Source: Microvirga arsenatis
GTDB taxonomy: Bacteria; Pseudomonadota; Alphaproteobacteria; Rhizobiales; Beijerinckiaceae
Direction: 5' to 3'
Assembly: GCF_009910705.1 (NCBI RefSeq)
Contig: NZ_JAAAXJ010000004.1
Location: forward strand, 310,001 to 374,000
DNA: 64,000 nucleotides
A program made the position numbers and the translations under genes. The notes under the pieces are model-generated. The model was not told the DNA's origin, ran no database searches, and was given only the letters and a program-made list of their open reading frames with translations. Position 1 is the stretch's first letter; every line of letters starts with the position of its first letter. Of the stretch, positions 35,521 to 44,973 are shown piece after piece.

Positions 35521-35624
35521 GGGGCGCCTTATGCCCGATCCGAGCTCCTCTTGGGAGGGAGCTGGACCGTTCCCACATAGGGGACGAAGGGTGGAGTTTC
35601 GTTGACCACGAGGTGGAGACCCCG

Positions 35625-36569
35625 ATGAACACCGTCAAGACCGGAATGCTGCTCGCAGGCCTCATGGCCCTGTTCGGCGTCGTCGGCTATCTTCTGGGCG
35701 GCGGCACCGGCATGATGATCGCGCTGGGCCTTGGTCTTGCGACCAATCTCTTCGCCTACTGGAACTCGGACCGCTTGGCGCTCGCCGCCCACCATGCGGT
35801 CGAGGTGGACGAGCACACGGCGCCGGAGCTGGTTCATATGGTCCGTGACCTCGCCGGGCGGGCCGGCCTGCCCATGCCGCGGGTCTATCTCATCGACAAT
35901 CCGCAGCCCAATGCGTTTGCCACCGGCCGCAACCCGGAAAACGCGGCGGTCGCCGCCACCACGGGCCTGCTCCACATGCTCTCCCGCGACGAGATCGCGG
36001 GCGTGATGGCGCACGAGCTCGCGCATATCAAGAACCGCGACACCCTGATCATGACGGTCAGCGCCACCATCGCCGGGGCCATCGCGACGCTGGCCCAGTT
36101 CGGCTTTCTGTTCGGCGGACGGGATGAGCGGCCGAACCCGATCGTGATGCTCGCCACCGCGCTTCTGGCACCGATTGCCGCCATGATCATCCAGATGGCG
36201 ATCAGCCGCTCGCGGGAATACGATGCCGACCGGATCGGCGCGGAGATCTGCGGCCAGCCCCTGGCGCTCGCGTCCGCGCTCGCCCGCATCGCGGGCGGCG
36301 TGGCACAGATCCCGAACCCCGATGCGGAGCGCCGCCCGGCCACCGCCTCGCTCTTCATCATCAACCCGCTCTCGGGGAGGGGCGTGGACAACCTGTTCTC
36401 CACCCATCCCGCGACGGAAAACCGGATTGCGGCTTTGCATGCTTTGGCGCAGGAGATGGGTTCCGCGCCGCAAAGCGGCTTCTTCGCGCAGAGTTCAACG
36501 AGTCCCTGGGGTTCCCCTGGGGGCTCCATCAGGGGTTCGACCGGCACACGCCGCGGGCCTTGGGGATAG
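35625..36569 (+). CDS. htpX: Membrane metalloprotease HtpX
   Basis: 314 aa inner-membrane protease of family M48B, degrading misfolded membrane proteins. Two N-terminal helices (about 5-43), the zinc motif [10 protein letters not shown], two further helices (about 150-195), and the third ligand in [11 protein letters not shown] are present. The extreme C-terminus is rich in Gly, Ser and Arg. ATG at 35625 is chosen over a GTG four codons earlier. The rsmB start is 3 nt behind its stop, so they are co-translated. Confidence 0.95.
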   Translation: MNTVKTGMLLAGLMALFGVVGYLLGGGTGMMIALGLGLATNLFAYWNSDRLALAAHHAVEVDEHTAPELVHMVRDLAGRAGLPMPRVYLIDNPQPNAFATGRNPENAAVAATTGLLHMLSRDEIAGVMAHELAHIKNRDTLIMTVSATIAGAIATLAQFGFLFGGRDERPNPIVMLATALLAPIAAMIIQMAISRSREYDADRIGAEICGQPLALASALARIAGGVAQIPNPDAERRPATASLFIINPLSGRGVDNLFSTHPATENRIAALHALAQEMGSAPQSGFFAQSSTSPWGSPGGSIRGSTGTRRGPWG

Positions 36570-36572
36570 ATT

Positions 36573-37886
36573 TTGAGTCGATCGGACGAACAGGCGGGCC
36601 TCGGAGCCCGCCGCCTGGCCTGGATGGCGGTGACGGAGACCCTGAAGCGGCGCGTGCCGCTCGACGACGTGATGGAGGAGCTCGCCCGTGCGGAGAGGCT
36701 CCCGCCCCGCGACGAGGCCCTGGCGCGGGCCATCGCCATCGTCACCTTCCGGCGGCTCGGAACGCTGGGACACGCCCTGCGCTCGCGGCTGAACAAGCCG
36801 CCGAAGGACGAGCGTCTCATGCACCTGCTCGCCATCGGCGCGGCGCAGATCCTGTTTCTCGACGTGCCGGACCATGCCGCCGTCGACAGCGCCGTCGCGC
36901 TGGCGCAGGAGGATCCCAAGCTCCATCACGCGGGTGGCTTCATCAACGCCGTGCTGCGCCGCGTCGCCCGCGAGCGCGAGCAGATACTCGGCGAGAGCGA
37001 CCCTTTTCTCGACACGCCCACCTGGCTCGAGGAGCGCTGGATCGCGCAATACGGCGAGGAGCAGGCGACGCGGATCGCCGAGGCCCACCGTTCCATGGCC
37101 TCCGTCGACCTGACGGTGAAGAGCGACTCCGAAGCCTGGGCCGAGCGCCTGGGCGGCGTTCTCCTGCCCACCGGCAGCATCCGCCTCAAAGAACGCACGG
37201 CCATCCGCGAGCTGCCCGGCTTCGAGGAGGGGGCGTGGTGGGTGCAGGATGCGGCCGCCGCCCTGCCCGCCCGCCTGCTCGACCCGAAGCCCGGCGAGCG
37301 CATCGCGGACCTGTGCGCAGCCCCTGGCGGCAAGACCGCCCAGCTCGCCTCGGCTGGCGCCGCGGTGCTCGCCGTCGACCGCTCGGCCAGGCGCCTCCAG
37401 CGGCTGGAGGAAAACCTCGCCCGCCTGAAGCTCGCGGTCGAGACCCGCGCCATCGATGCGGAAAAGCTCGAGGCGGAGCCCTTCGACGCGATCCTGCTCG
37501 ACGCGCCCTGCTCGGCCACCGGCACCATCCGCCGCCACCCGGACGTGGCCTGGACCAAGAGCGAAGAGGACATCCGCAAGCTGTCCGCCCTCCAGGGCCG
37601 CCTCCTCGACAAGGCGGCAGACCTGCTCAGGCCCGGCGGGCGGCTCGTCTACTGCACCTGTTCGCTCGAAGCCGAAGAGGGCGAGCGTCAGGCGGAGGGC
37701 TTTCTTGCCCGGCACCCGGAGTTCCAGCGCCTGCCCGTCACGCCCGGCGAGATCGGTGGCTGGTCGGAGGGCATCACGCCGGAAGGCGATCTGCGCACCC
37801 TGCCCTTCCACCTCGCGCTGCCGGAGCACGACCGCTCCGGCCTCGACGGCTTCTTTGTCGCACGGTTTGTTCACAAGCCATCGTGA
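36573..37886 (+). CDS. rsmB: 16S rRNA (cytosine-967-C5) methyltransferase
   Basis: 437 aa, cytoplasmic. An N-terminal NusB-like RNA-binding domain (about 12-145) precedes the SAM-dependent domain (about 225-437). The SAM motif is ADLCAAPGGKTAQLA, the two catalytic cysteine motifs are DAPCSATGTIRRHPD and VYCTCSLEAEEGE. The TTG start at 36573 is chosen since the first ATG (residue 18) would cut the first helix. It is tightly coupled to htpX and is followed by the heparinase gene, as in many Rhizobiales. Confidence 0.95.
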   Translation: MSRSDEQAGLGARRLAWMAVTETLKRRVPLDDVMEELARAERLPPRDEALARAIAIVTFRRLGTLGHALRSRLNKPPKDERLMHLLAIGAAQILFLDVPDHAAVDSAVALAQEDPKLHHAGGFINAVLRRVAREREQILGESDPFLDTPTWLEERWIAQYGEEQATRIAEAHRSMASVDLTVKSDSEAWAERLGGVLLPTGSIRLKERTAIRELPGFEEGAWWVQDAAAALPARLLDPKPGERIADLCAAPGGKTAQLASAGAAVLAVDRSARRLQRLEENLARLKLAVETRAIDAEKLEAEPFDAILLDAPCSATGTIRRHPDVAWTKSEEDIRKLSALQGRLLDKAADLLRPGGRLVYCTCSLEAEEGERQAEGFLARHPEFQRLPVTPGEIGGWSEGITPEGDLRTLPFHLALPEHDRSGLDGFFVARFVHKPS

Positions 37887-37917
37887 CGATGGTGAATGGT
37901 CTCTTACCTGTTGTTAA

Positions 37918-37952
37918 CCGGTCAGCAGGAACTCCTCTCTTAAGCTGACCGG
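37918..37952 (+). other. Hairpin in the rsmB-heparinase gap
   Basis: CCGGTCAGC (37918-37926) and GCTGACCGG (37944-37952) form a perfect 9-bp stem with a 17-nt loop, without a U-run. It precedes the heparinase gene by 30 nt. It may control read-through or translation; the purpose is unknown. Confidence 0.35.
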
Positions 37953-37981
37953 GATTCAGAACAGCAAGGGGAGCGCCACGG

Positions 37982-39736
37982 GTGGATTTCGGGCCAGATC
38001 GCTGGCGTCTGTACAGGCTTAGCCTTCGTGAGGCAGGCCGCGCCATGCGCGAAAGCTTGGTCTGGAGCCTGTCGCGGCTCTCCAGCGCGCCGGTGCCCAC
38101 GCGCCTGCTCTTCGCGCCGCAGGACCTGCGCACCGCCGATCCCACCATCGCCACCGACATCTATTCCGGCTTCTTCGCCTTCTCGGGGCGCGCCATCACC
38201 ACCGGCGGACGCTCGCCCTTCGCCTTTGTGCCGCCAAGCCGCGCCTGGGGCGAGGCGCTCTACGGCTTCGGCTGGCTGCGCCACCTGCGCGCTGCGGGCA
38301 CGGCGCTCGCCCAGGCCAATGCCCGCTCCCTTGTGGACGAGTTCGTCACCTCCAAGCTCGGCGACAGGCGCCTCGCCTGCAGCCCCGAGGTCACCGCGCG
38401 CCGGCTCATGTCCTTCATCAGCCAGTCGCCGCTCATCCTGGAAGGGGCCGACCATGCCTTCTACCAGCGCTTCCTGAAGCTCATCGGGCAGCATGTGCGC
38501 AATCTGGAGCGCCAGGTGCGCGCCGGCGCCCTGCCCTACCAGCAGCTCATGGCCGCAATCGCGCTCTGCTATGCGGGCCTGTGCTGCGAGGGCCTCGACC
38601 GCAACTTGAGGCGTGCGTCCCGCCTGCTCGCCCGCGAGCTCGACCGGCAGATCCTGGCCGACGGGGGGCATGTCAGCCGCAATCCGCGCATCGTCGTCGA
38701 GCTGCTGTTCGATCTTCTCCCCCTGCGCCAGATGTTCGCCAGCCGCGAGATCGACACGCCCGATGCGCTCCTGCGCTCGATCGACCGGATGCTGCCGATG
38801 GTGCGCCTGTTCCGGCACGGGGACGGCACCCTCTCGCATTTCAACGGCATGGGGGTGACGGCCCCCGATCATCTCGCCACGCTGCTCACCTACGACGACA
38901 TGCGCAGCCAGCCGATCCACCACGCGCCCCATTCGGGCTACGAGCGACTGGAGGCCGGGCGCACCCTGGTGGTGGCCGATGTGGGCGCGCCGCCGCCGCG
39001 GCCTCTCTCGCAGGAGGCGACCGCCGGCTGCCTCTCCTTCGAGTTCTCCAGCGCCGCGCAGCGCATCGTGGTCAATTGCGGCATGCCGCAGATTGCCGGC
39101 AGCACGATCATCCAGGCCTCGCGCTCGACGGTGGCCCACTCCACCGCCTCCATCAACGACGTTTCCTCCTGCCAGATCGTGGACAAGAAGGGGGGATGGC
39201 TGCAGCGCCGCGTGTCCGCCTGGCTCCTGCGCCGGGTCGGGCCCGTCATCCTCAGCGGCCCGGAGCGGGTGACGGCGGAGCGCAGCGAACGCGAGCACGC
39301 GCAGAGTCTCACCGCCAGCCACGACGGCTACAAGGCCCGCTTCGGCATCACCCACGAGCGGCGCTGGCAGCTCGCGCCCAAGGGCAACGTGCTGGAGGGC
39401 GAGGACAATTTCTGGAGCGAGGGCGGATACCCCGGAACGGCACAGGCCACCATCCGCTTCCATCTCGCTCCCGGCATCAAGGCGAGCCGGGCCCAGGGCG
39501 GTCGCGTGGTGATGCTGGTGCTGCCCAACCGGGAGGCCTGGCAGTTCTCGGCCATTCCCGTCGAAGCCGAGATCGAGGACAGCGTTTTTCTCGCCACCGC
39601 CGACGGCCTGCGCCGCACGGAGCAGATCGTGCTCACCGTGCGCCCCAGCGAGACCCCGACCGTGCGCTGGCGCTTCGAGCGCCTGGCGCGCACCTTCGAT
39701 CCGAGCCAGCCGCAGGAGCAGGCGGAGCTGATTTGA
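37982..39736 (+). CDS. Heparinase II/III family protein
   Basis: 584 aa. The N-terminal part (about 1-320) is an alpha/alpha-toroid-like helical region, and the C-terminal part (about 325-570) is the beta-sandwich Heparinase_II/III domain. No secretion signal is evident, so it may be cytoplasmic despite the family's polysaccharide lyase name. Homologues in rhizobia are encoded between rsmB and purH; their substrate is not known. The start is GTG at 37982 with a strong AAGGGGAG ribosome-binding site. A large hairpin follows the stop. Confidence 0.88.
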   Translation: MDFGPDRWRLYRLSLREAGRAMRESLVWSLSRLSSAPVPTRLLFAPQDLRTADPTIATDIYSGFFAFSGRAITTGGRSPFAFVPPSRAWGEALYGFGWLRHLRAAGTALAQANARSLVDEFVTSKLGDRRLACSPEVTARRLMSFISQSPLILEGADHAFYQRFLKLIGQHVRNLERQVRAGALPYQQLMAAIALCYAGLCCEGLDRNLRRASRLLARELDRQILADGGHVSRNPRIVVELLFDLLPLRQMFASREIDTPDALLRSIDRMLPMVRLFRHGDGTLSHFNGMGVTAPDHLATLLTYDDMRSQPIHHAPHSGYERLEAGRTLVVADVGAPPPRPLSQEATAGCLSFEFSSAAQRIVVNCGMPQIAGSTIIQASRSTVAHSTASINDVSSCQIVDKKGGWLQRRVSAWLLRRVGPVILSGPERVTAERSEREHAQSLTASHDGYKARFGITHERRWQLAPKGNVLEGEDNFWSEGGYPGTAQATIRFHLAPGIKASRAQGGRVVMLVLPNREAWQFSAIPVEAEIEDSVFLATADGLRRTEQIVLTVRPSETPTVRWRFERLARTFDPSQPQEQAELI

Positions 39737-39753
39737 CGATAAACCTGTCAGTC

Positions 39754-39787
39754 AGGCCTCAGGGAACTCGGAAATTCCCTGAGGCCT
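39754..39787 (+). terminator. Terminator-like hairpin behind the heparinase gene
   Basis: A perfect 13-bp stem, AGGCCTCAGGGAA (39754-39766) with TTCCCTGAGGCCT (39775-39787) and an 8-nt loop, lies between the convergent heparinase and DUF1127 genes. No U-run follows on either strand, so it could stop transcription from both sides only weakly or stabilise both 3' ends. Confidence 0.6.
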
Positions 39788-39803
39788 CTCGATCCTCGTT
39801 CGT

Positions 39804-40040
39804 CTAAGGCGGCGGATTCATTCTCCACCATTCGTCAATCCGGCATTCCGGCTCGCGCCACAGGCCGATGTCACGCAACGTGCGGTCGTTGAGATGCTCC
39901 AACCTCTGCAAAGCCCGCCGGTAGGTGAAGTGACTCCATGATGCAGGGATCCTCATCACCCGGGATGCAACATCCCTGATGATGAGATTGACCCAATAGA
40001 AACGGGACTTGTGCTTTGACGTATGGAAAAGGGTGTTCAT
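39804..40040 (-). CDS. DUF1127 small protein
   Basis: 78 aa, basic. The C-terminal half RRALQRLEHLNDRTLRDIGL is the arginine-rich DUF1127 motif found in small proteobacterial proteins, some of which regulate RNA decay or phosphate and motility pathways. ATG at 40040 is chosen; five codons upstream lies a less likely alternative. Base composition is lower in GC than neighbouring genes. Function here is unknown. Confidence 0.82.
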   Translation of the reverse strand: MNTLFHTSKHKSRFYWVNLIIRDVASRVMRIPASWSHFTYRRALQRLEHLNDRTLRDIGLWREPECRIDEWWRMNPPP

Positions 40041-40402
40041 GCTTGCTCTCCACAATCGACATGAGGAGAGCAGAGAACCTTAGGACCCTACCCGCCTCGG
40101 GAGGGTCCTCGGGAATGATCACGCATGCATCAGCGCAACACCCATCCCGCGCACCCTTTGAGGTACGTGAGCTGATGGGTAAGCCAGGATGCGCGGTTGA
40201 TCATGACGCGAAACTTAGCAGAGGTTATATCATCCGCCAAGCTTTTCAGGACTAACGGGGTGCTTCAGAGAGGTGCAGCCAGCGGGCCGGGCAATCAGCC
40301 GATCCGAGTTTGGGAACGGCATGGATTAAACCTAAGGCTCCCGGCCGCCCATGAATATGGTTCGATGATCCCGATGGGCCCTTTCATGGAATGCGGTTGT
40401 TC
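40041..40402. other. Intergenic stretch, lower GC, no supported gene
   Basis: Only short reading frames without recognisable protein features cross this region. It contains the 5' region of the DUF1127 gene and the end of the cupin gene. No transposase fragment, promoter or repeat was recognised. Confidence 0.4.
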
Positions 40403-40813
40403 TTAGGCTCCATTGGCTCTCAGCGTGTTCCAGGGCGCCTCGCCGGATACATCGACGATCTCAATGCCGATATCGCTAACGGAAGGTCCAAGGATCGGCA
40501 GAACTTTGGCCTCATCCGAGCCCACGTTGAACGCGCCGTGTATGACTCCAGGCGGCACGAACACACTGTCCCCTGGGCTGAGGATCCGCTTCTCGCGTTC
40601 CACCCATACCTCGATGGTGCCTGAGAGCACATGGATCACCTCTTCCTGGTTGGGGTGGTAGTGAAAGTCGTGGCCTTTACCGGGCAGCACACTCACGGAA
40701 AGGATCGTCAGGTGCTTGGCGCCGGTTGTTGATGGATGGCTCAGGAAGCTGAGGCGGCCGAAGTCCATGTTATTGGGTTGAAGGTCAGCCTGGAGGATGA
40801 ACTTGTGGGGCAT
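40403..40813 (-). CDS. Cupin-domain protein
   Basis: 136 aa, cytoplasmic, single small beta-barrel. The first cupin motif is GKGHDFHYHPNQEEVIHVLSG, with metal-binding His, His and Glu, and the second is PPGVIHGAFN with a third His. Small cupins bind a metal and act as oxygenase, isomerase or sensor; substrate is unknown. ATG at 40813 has a GGAGGG ribosome-binding site; longer upstream frames are less likely. It lies with the DUF1127 gene in a segment between the heparinase gene and purH that looks inserted. Confidence 0.88.
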   Translation of the reverse strand: MPHKFILQADLQPNNMDFGRLSFLSHPSTTGAKHLTILSVSVLPGKGHDFHYHPNQEEVIHVLSGTIEVWVEREKRILSPGDSVFVPPGVIHGAFNVGSDEAKVLPILGPSVSDIGIEIVDVSGEAPWNTLRANGA

Positions 40814-41277
40814 GTTGCCCTCCATCGAAGTCTGCTGATCCAGAGAGGATGCGTTCAGGCGCGGGAAAACAAAAGCACCCAAAGGGATAATCTTCGCGCA
40901 GAAATATCGTCCGAGAACTTCCGAGAAGGCCGTTTGTGGAACTGGGTAGCGTAGCGTTCCAACGTATCTGGAAGATGATATCGTGCATGATCGGCTCAGC
41001 TCTGCAAATACTCAGCCTTGGCGGCCATCTGAAGAATCTTGGCCCGTCGATGATTGCTTCAAAATGCTTTTGGGTGAATTGCGCTGTTAGGGTTTAATGG
41101 ACCACCCATGATCAGTGACAACGGATTCGCAATCCACTGCTTGACCGTGCAGCAGATGAAAATCGCCGAACCTTGATTAGGAAAGAGAGCGGTCCGAAAC
41201 CCGGACCTGCCCGGTTCCCATCCCCGCCCCACCATGCTATCGCGCCCGCATCGTTTTCCTCGAAGGGAGCGGCCACC
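40814..41277. other. Intergenic stretch upstream of purH
   Basis: No gene was supported. The first half is lower in GC than the genes around it. The purH ribosome-binding site GAAGGGAG lies at 41262-41269. The purH promoter was not resolved, and no riboswitch fold was recognised. Confidence 0.4.
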
Positions 41278-42870
41278 ATGCCGAGCGACCTGAAGCGCGT
41301 CTCCCGCGCTCTGCTTTCCGTATCCGACAAGACGGGTCTCGTGGACTTCGCCCGGGCGCTTCATGCGCGTGGCATCGAGCTGGTCTCCACCGGCGGCACG
41401 CACAAGAGCTTGAGCGAGGCGGGCCTGCCCGTGAGGGACGTGAGCGAGCTTACCGGCTTCCCCGAGATGATGGACGGACGCGTGAAGACGCTGCATCCGG
41501 CCGTGCATGGTGGCCTGCTCGGCATCCGCGCCAACCCGGAGCATCAGGCGGCGATGCTGGCGCACGGCATCCAGCCCATCGACCTCCTGGTGGTGAACCT
41601 CTACCCGTTCGAGGCGACGGTGGCGGCGGGAAAGCCCTATGCCGACTGCATCGAGAACATCGACATCGGCGGCCCGGCGATGATCCGTGCCGCCGCCAAG
41701 AACCACGGCGATGTAGCCGTGGTGGTGGACGGGGCCGATTACGCGGCGGTTCTCGACGATCTCGCGCAGTACGACGGCTCGGTGACGCTCACCCTGCGCC
41801 GGCGCCTCGCCCAGAAGGCTTATGCGCGCACGGCGGCCTACGATGCGGCGATCTCCAATTGGCTCGCGAACGAGCTCGGCGAGGCGACACCGCCGTTCCG
41901 GGCGCTCGGCGGCTCCATCGCCGAGGTGATGCGCTACGGCGAGAACCCGCACCAGAGCGCCGCCTTCTACCGCACCCCGGAGAACCGCCCCGGTGTCGCC
42001 ACCGCCCGCCAGGTGCAAGGCAAGCAGCTCTCCTACAACAACATCAACGACACGGATGCGGCCTACGAGGCCGTGGCGGAGTTCGATCCGAACCGCTCCG
42101 CCGCCGTCGTGATCGTCAAGCACGCCAACCCGTGCGGCGTGGCGGAAGGCGCCTCCCTGCGCGAGGCCTACGAGAAGGCATTGCGCTGCGATCCGGTCTC
42201 GGCCTTCGGGGGCATCGTCGCCATGAACCGGCCGCTCGATGCGGAGGCCGCCAAGGCGATCACCGAGATCTTCACCGAGGTGATCATCGCGCCCGATGCG
42301 AGCGAGGAGGCGATCGCGATCGTGGCCGCCAAGAAGAACCTGCGCCTGCTGCTGGCAGGCGCCCTGCCCGACCCGCGCGCACCGGGCCTGACGCTGCGCA
42401 CGGTCGCCGGCGGCTTCCTGGCGCAGAACCGGGACAATGCGGTGGTCGATGCTATGGACCTGAACGTGGTCACGAAGCGCGCGCCCACGGAGCGCGAGTT
42501 GGCGGACCTGCGCTTCGCCTTCCGGGTCGCCAAGCACGTGAAGTCGAACGCCATCGTCTATGCCAGGGACCTCGCCACGGTGGGCATCGGCGCCGGCCAG
42601 ATGAGCCGGGTCGATTCCTCCCGCATCGCCGCCTGGAAGGCGGCCGAAGCCGCAAAGGCCGCAGGGCTGCCGGAAACCCTCGCCAAGGGCTCGGTGGTCG
42701 CCTCCGACGCCTTCTTCCCCTTCGCCGACGGCCTGCTCGCTGCGGCGGAAGCCGGCGCCACCGCGGTGATCCAGCCCGGCGGCTCCATGCGCGACGACGA
42801 GGTGATCAAGGCCGCCGACGAGGCGGGACTTGCGATGGTGTTCACGGGACACCGGCATTTCAGGCATTGA
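41278..42870 (+). CDS. purH: Bifunctional AICAR transformylase/IMP cyclohydrolase
   Basis: 530 aa, cytoplasmic, last two steps of IMP synthesis. The N-terminal IMP cyclohydrolase (MGS-like, about 8-200) has [11 protein letters not shown] and [16 protein letters not shown]. The C-terminal AICAR formyltransferase has [11 protein letters not shown], the catalytic KHANPCGVA (Lys-His pair) and a final [13 protein letters not shown] at 41278 is chosen with its GAAGGGAG site; an earlier in-frame start adds a disordered stretch. Length is normal. Family 1 repeat copy c follows the stop. Confidence 0.97.
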   Translation: MPSDLKRVSRALLSVSDKTGLVDFARALHARGIELVSTGGTHKSLSEAGLPVRDVSELTGFPEMMDGRVKTLHPAVHGGLLGIRANPEHQAAMLAHGIQPIDLLVVNLYPFEATVAAGKPYADCIENIDIGGPAMIRAAAKNHGDVAVVVDGADYAAVLDDLAQYDGSVTLTLRRRLAQKAYARTAAYDAAISNWLANELGEATPPFRALGGSIAEVMRYGENPHQSAAFYRTPENRPGVATARQVQGKQLSYNNINDTDAAYEAVAEFDPNRSAAVVIVKHANPCGVAEGASLREAYEKALRCDPVSAFGGIVAMNRPLDAEAAKAITEIFTEVIIAPDASEEAIAIVAAKKNLRLLLAGALPDPRAPGLTLRTVAGGFLAQNRDNAVVDAMDLNVVTKRAPTERELADLRFAFRVAKHVKSNAIVYARDLATVGIGAGQMSRVDSSRIAAWKAAEAAKAAGLPETLAKGSVVASDAFFPFADGLLAAAEAGATAVIQPGGSMRDDEVIKAADEAGLAMVFTGHRHFRH

Positions 42871-42890
42871 GCTCGACGCTTCCCCCTCCC

Positions 42891-43031
42891 CCCTGCGGGG
42901 AGGGATTGAGGGTGGGGGTCGCAAAGTCAGAACGCTGTCCTCGCCTGTTGAAGCGAGAGGGGGCTACAGCCTCTCGAACGCTCACCCCGTCTCACCACCC
43001 CCACCCCTGCCCCTCCCCGCAAGGGGGAGGG
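42891..43031. repeat. Intergenic palindromic repeat family 1, copy c
   Basis: Left arm CCCTCCCCCCTGCGGGGAG (from 42891, one base different from copy a) and then AGGGTGGGGGTCGCAAAGTC. The right arm ends at 43031 with CCCCGCAAGGGGGAGGG. It begins 20 nt behind the purH stop. Confidence 0.85.
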
Positions 43032-43098
43032 AATATGCGATCCAGGATGACATTTCTCCTTCCCCTTCCCATCTGAAGCGGAGCAGAAGGAGAAGCCC

Positions 43099-43419
43099 AT
43101 GATCGTCACCACCACACCCACCATCGAAGGCCGCCGCATCGCCTCCTATCGCGGCATCGTCTCGGGCGAAGCCATCCTCGGCGCCAACGTGTTCCGTGAC
43201 TTCTTCGCCTCCATCCGCGACGTGGTGGGCGGGCGCTCGGGCTCCTACGAGCGCGTGCTGCGCGACGGGCGCGACACGGCCCTGCAGGAGATGATCGACG
43301 AGGCCCAGCGCCTCGGGGCGCACGCCATCGTCGGCGTCCACATGGATTACGGCGCCATCGGCAAGAACGAGGGCATGATGATGGTGACCGTCAGCGGCAC
43401 GGCGGTGACGCTGGAGTGA
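43099..43419 (+). CDS. YbjQ/UPF0145 family protein
   Basis: 106 aa, cytoplasmic. [20 protein letters not shown] at the start, [20 protein letters not shown] in the middle, and [13 protein letters not shown] near the end match the UPF0145 (heavy-metal-binding YbjQ-like) family, which forms pentamers. Biological role is unknown. It converges with the MFS transporter gene, with 7 nt between their ends. Confidence 0.92.
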   Translation: MIVTTTPTIEGRRIASYRGIVSGEAILGANVFRDFFASIRDVVGGRSGSYERVLRDGRDTALQEMIDEAQRLGAHAIVGVHMDYGAIGKNEGMMMVTVSGTAVTLE

Positions 43420-43426
43420 GCAGCGC

Positions 43427-44824
43427 TCACGCGCGCTGCACGCCCTTCAGGAGCCAGAAGCCCACGAGAAGGAACAGGATCAGCACCGCCGGTCCTGCGG
43501 CTTGCGTTTGAAAGATCGCGGTCGCGACGGCGACCGCGAGCGGGGCGAGGAAGGATGTGACCTTTCCTGAGAGCGCCAGCAGGCCGAAATAGCGCCCCGC
43601 CGCCTCGGCCGGCACGAGCCGCGCGAGCAGGCTGCGGGACGAGGCCTGGAGCGGGCCCGCCACGGATCCGATGACGAGGCCGAGCAGGACGAAGACCTTT
43701 TCCGGCGCGGAGCCGTAGAGCCCGTCGTCCGGGGCGGGCGGTGCGGTCGGCACCACGAAAAGGATGTGCTCGCGCCCGAGAGACAAGACACCGAGGCAGA
43801 CGAGGCCGAGGATGAGGATCGCCCCGAGAATTACGGGCTTGGCGCCGAAGCGGTCGTCGAGCCGTCCGCCGATCAGCGCCCCGGCGGTGCCCGTGATCGT
43901 GAGCATGATGCCGAAGAGCCCGAGTTCGATGGCCTGCCAGCCGAACACGCCGGCGCCGTAGATGCCCCCGAACGCGAAGAGCGCCACGAGCGCATCCTGA
44001 TAGACCATGTTGGCGAGGAGAAAGCGCCCGACGCTCGGATGCAGCCGCGCATCGGCAATCGTGCTCCTCACCTGCTGCAATCCTTTTCGCGCCGCGTCCC
44101 GCAGGCTCATGGCGGAGCGCGGCACATCGGGCGTGACGAGAAAGAGCGGCAGCACGAAGACGAGAAACCACAGGGCCGAGAACGGTCCGGTGATGCGGTC
44201 GCCTTCGCGGGTGGAGGGATTCAAGCCGAAGAGCGGATCCAGACCGAGAACCGTGTTCATCGACACCGGGTCGGCGGCCAGAAACCCCAGCACGATCACG
44301 AGCGACACGAGCCCGCCGAGATACCCCATCGCCCATCCTGTGCCCGAAAGGCGGCCATAGCGTTCCGGCGGGACCAGATGGGGGATCATGGCATTGTTGA
44401 ACACCGCCGCCACCTCCACGGCCACCGTTCCAAAGGCAAAGCCGATCAGCGCGACGGGAATGGCATAGGATTGGCCGGGCGCGGCATACCACAGGGCGAA
44501 GGAGGCGATGACCAGCACGAGCCCGCAGGCGGCGATCCAGGGCTTCTTCGGCCCCGTGGCGTCGGCGATGGAGCCGAGCACCGGCGAGAGGATCGCGAGC
44601 ACGAGCCCCGCCGCCGCCGTGGCGTAGCCCCACAGGCTCTGCCCGCTCACCGGATCGGGCGCGAGGGCCGATGCGAAATACGGTGCGAAGACGAAGGTGG
44701 TGACCAGCGTGAAGAAGGGCTGGCACGCCCAGTCGAACAGGAGCCAGCCGAGAACGGCGGGACGCGAGGCTTTTTGCGATGGCATGAGGGAATCGACGCT
44801 TTTCACTAATTCCCCACTTTTCAT
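43427..44824 (-). CDS. MFS transporter, UMF1/Atg22-like
   Basis: 465 aa, about twelve membrane helices. The N-terminal LGWLLFDWACQPFFTLVTTF and the following VFAPYFASALAPD region match the UMF1 (unknown major facilitator 1) family, related to yeast Atg22 effluxers. Substrate is unknown; Atg22 moves amino acids. ATG at 44824 or an in-frame ATG at 44785 could be the start. It lies behind repeat copy d and the glutamate dehydrogenase gene, but a separate promoter is possible. Confidence 0.88.
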   Translation of the reverse strand: MKSGELVKSVDSLMPSQKASRPAVLGWLLFDWACQPFFTLVTTFVFAPYFASALAPDPVSGQSLWGYATAAAGLVLAILSPVLGSIADATGPKKPWIAACGLVLVIASFALWYAAPGQSYAIPVALIGFAFGTVAVEVAAVFNNAMIPHLVPPERYGRLSGTGWAMGYLGGLVSLVIVLGFLAADPVSMNTVLGLDPLFGLNPSTREGDRITGPFSALWFLVFVLPLFLVTPDVPRSAMSLRDAARKGLQQVRSTIADARLHPSVGRFLLANMVYQDALVALFAFGGIYGAGVFGWQAIELGLFGIMLTITGTAGALIGGRLDDRFGAKPVILGAILILGLVCLGVLSLGREHILFVVPTAPPAPDDGLYGSAPEKVFVLLGLVIGSVAGPLQASSRSLLARLVPAEAAGRYFGLLALSGKVTSFLAPLAVAVATAIFQTQAAGPAVLILFLLVGFWLLKGVQRA

Positions 44825-44856
44825 GCTGTTGCCGAAGGTCGTGCTGTCCCGCTTCT

Positions 44857-44962
44857 CCCTCCCCCTTGTGGGGAGGGATCAAGGGTTGGGGTGTTGGCGC
44901 CTCACCTGAATAGGCTATCGCTCACCCCCACCTCCAACTCCTCCCCACAAGGGGGAGGAGGG
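44857..44962. repeat. Intergenic palindromic repeat family 1, copy d
   Basis: Left arm CCCTCCCCCTTGTGGGGAG (from 44857), then AAGGGTTGGGGTG, and right arm CTCCCCACAAGGGGGAGGAG ending 44962. The two tip changes in left and right arms (TTGTG/CACAA) keep the pairing. It lies 11 nt past the glutamate dehydrogenase stop. Confidence 0.82.
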
Positions 44963-44973
44963 CTCGTGGAGAA

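Noticed and set aside
41100-41160. A tRNA-like stretch near TTCGCAATCC
   Set aside because: Only one arm-like segment is present; acceptor, D and anticodon stems cannot be formed.
40041-41277. Short frames as possible transposase or phage remnants
   Set aside because: None shows DDE, HTH or integrase motifs, and no terminal inverted repeats were seen.
28746-44962. Recurrent short repeats as a possible CRISPR array
   Set aside because: Copies are kilobases apart, inverted in pairs, and without regular spacers or cas genes.
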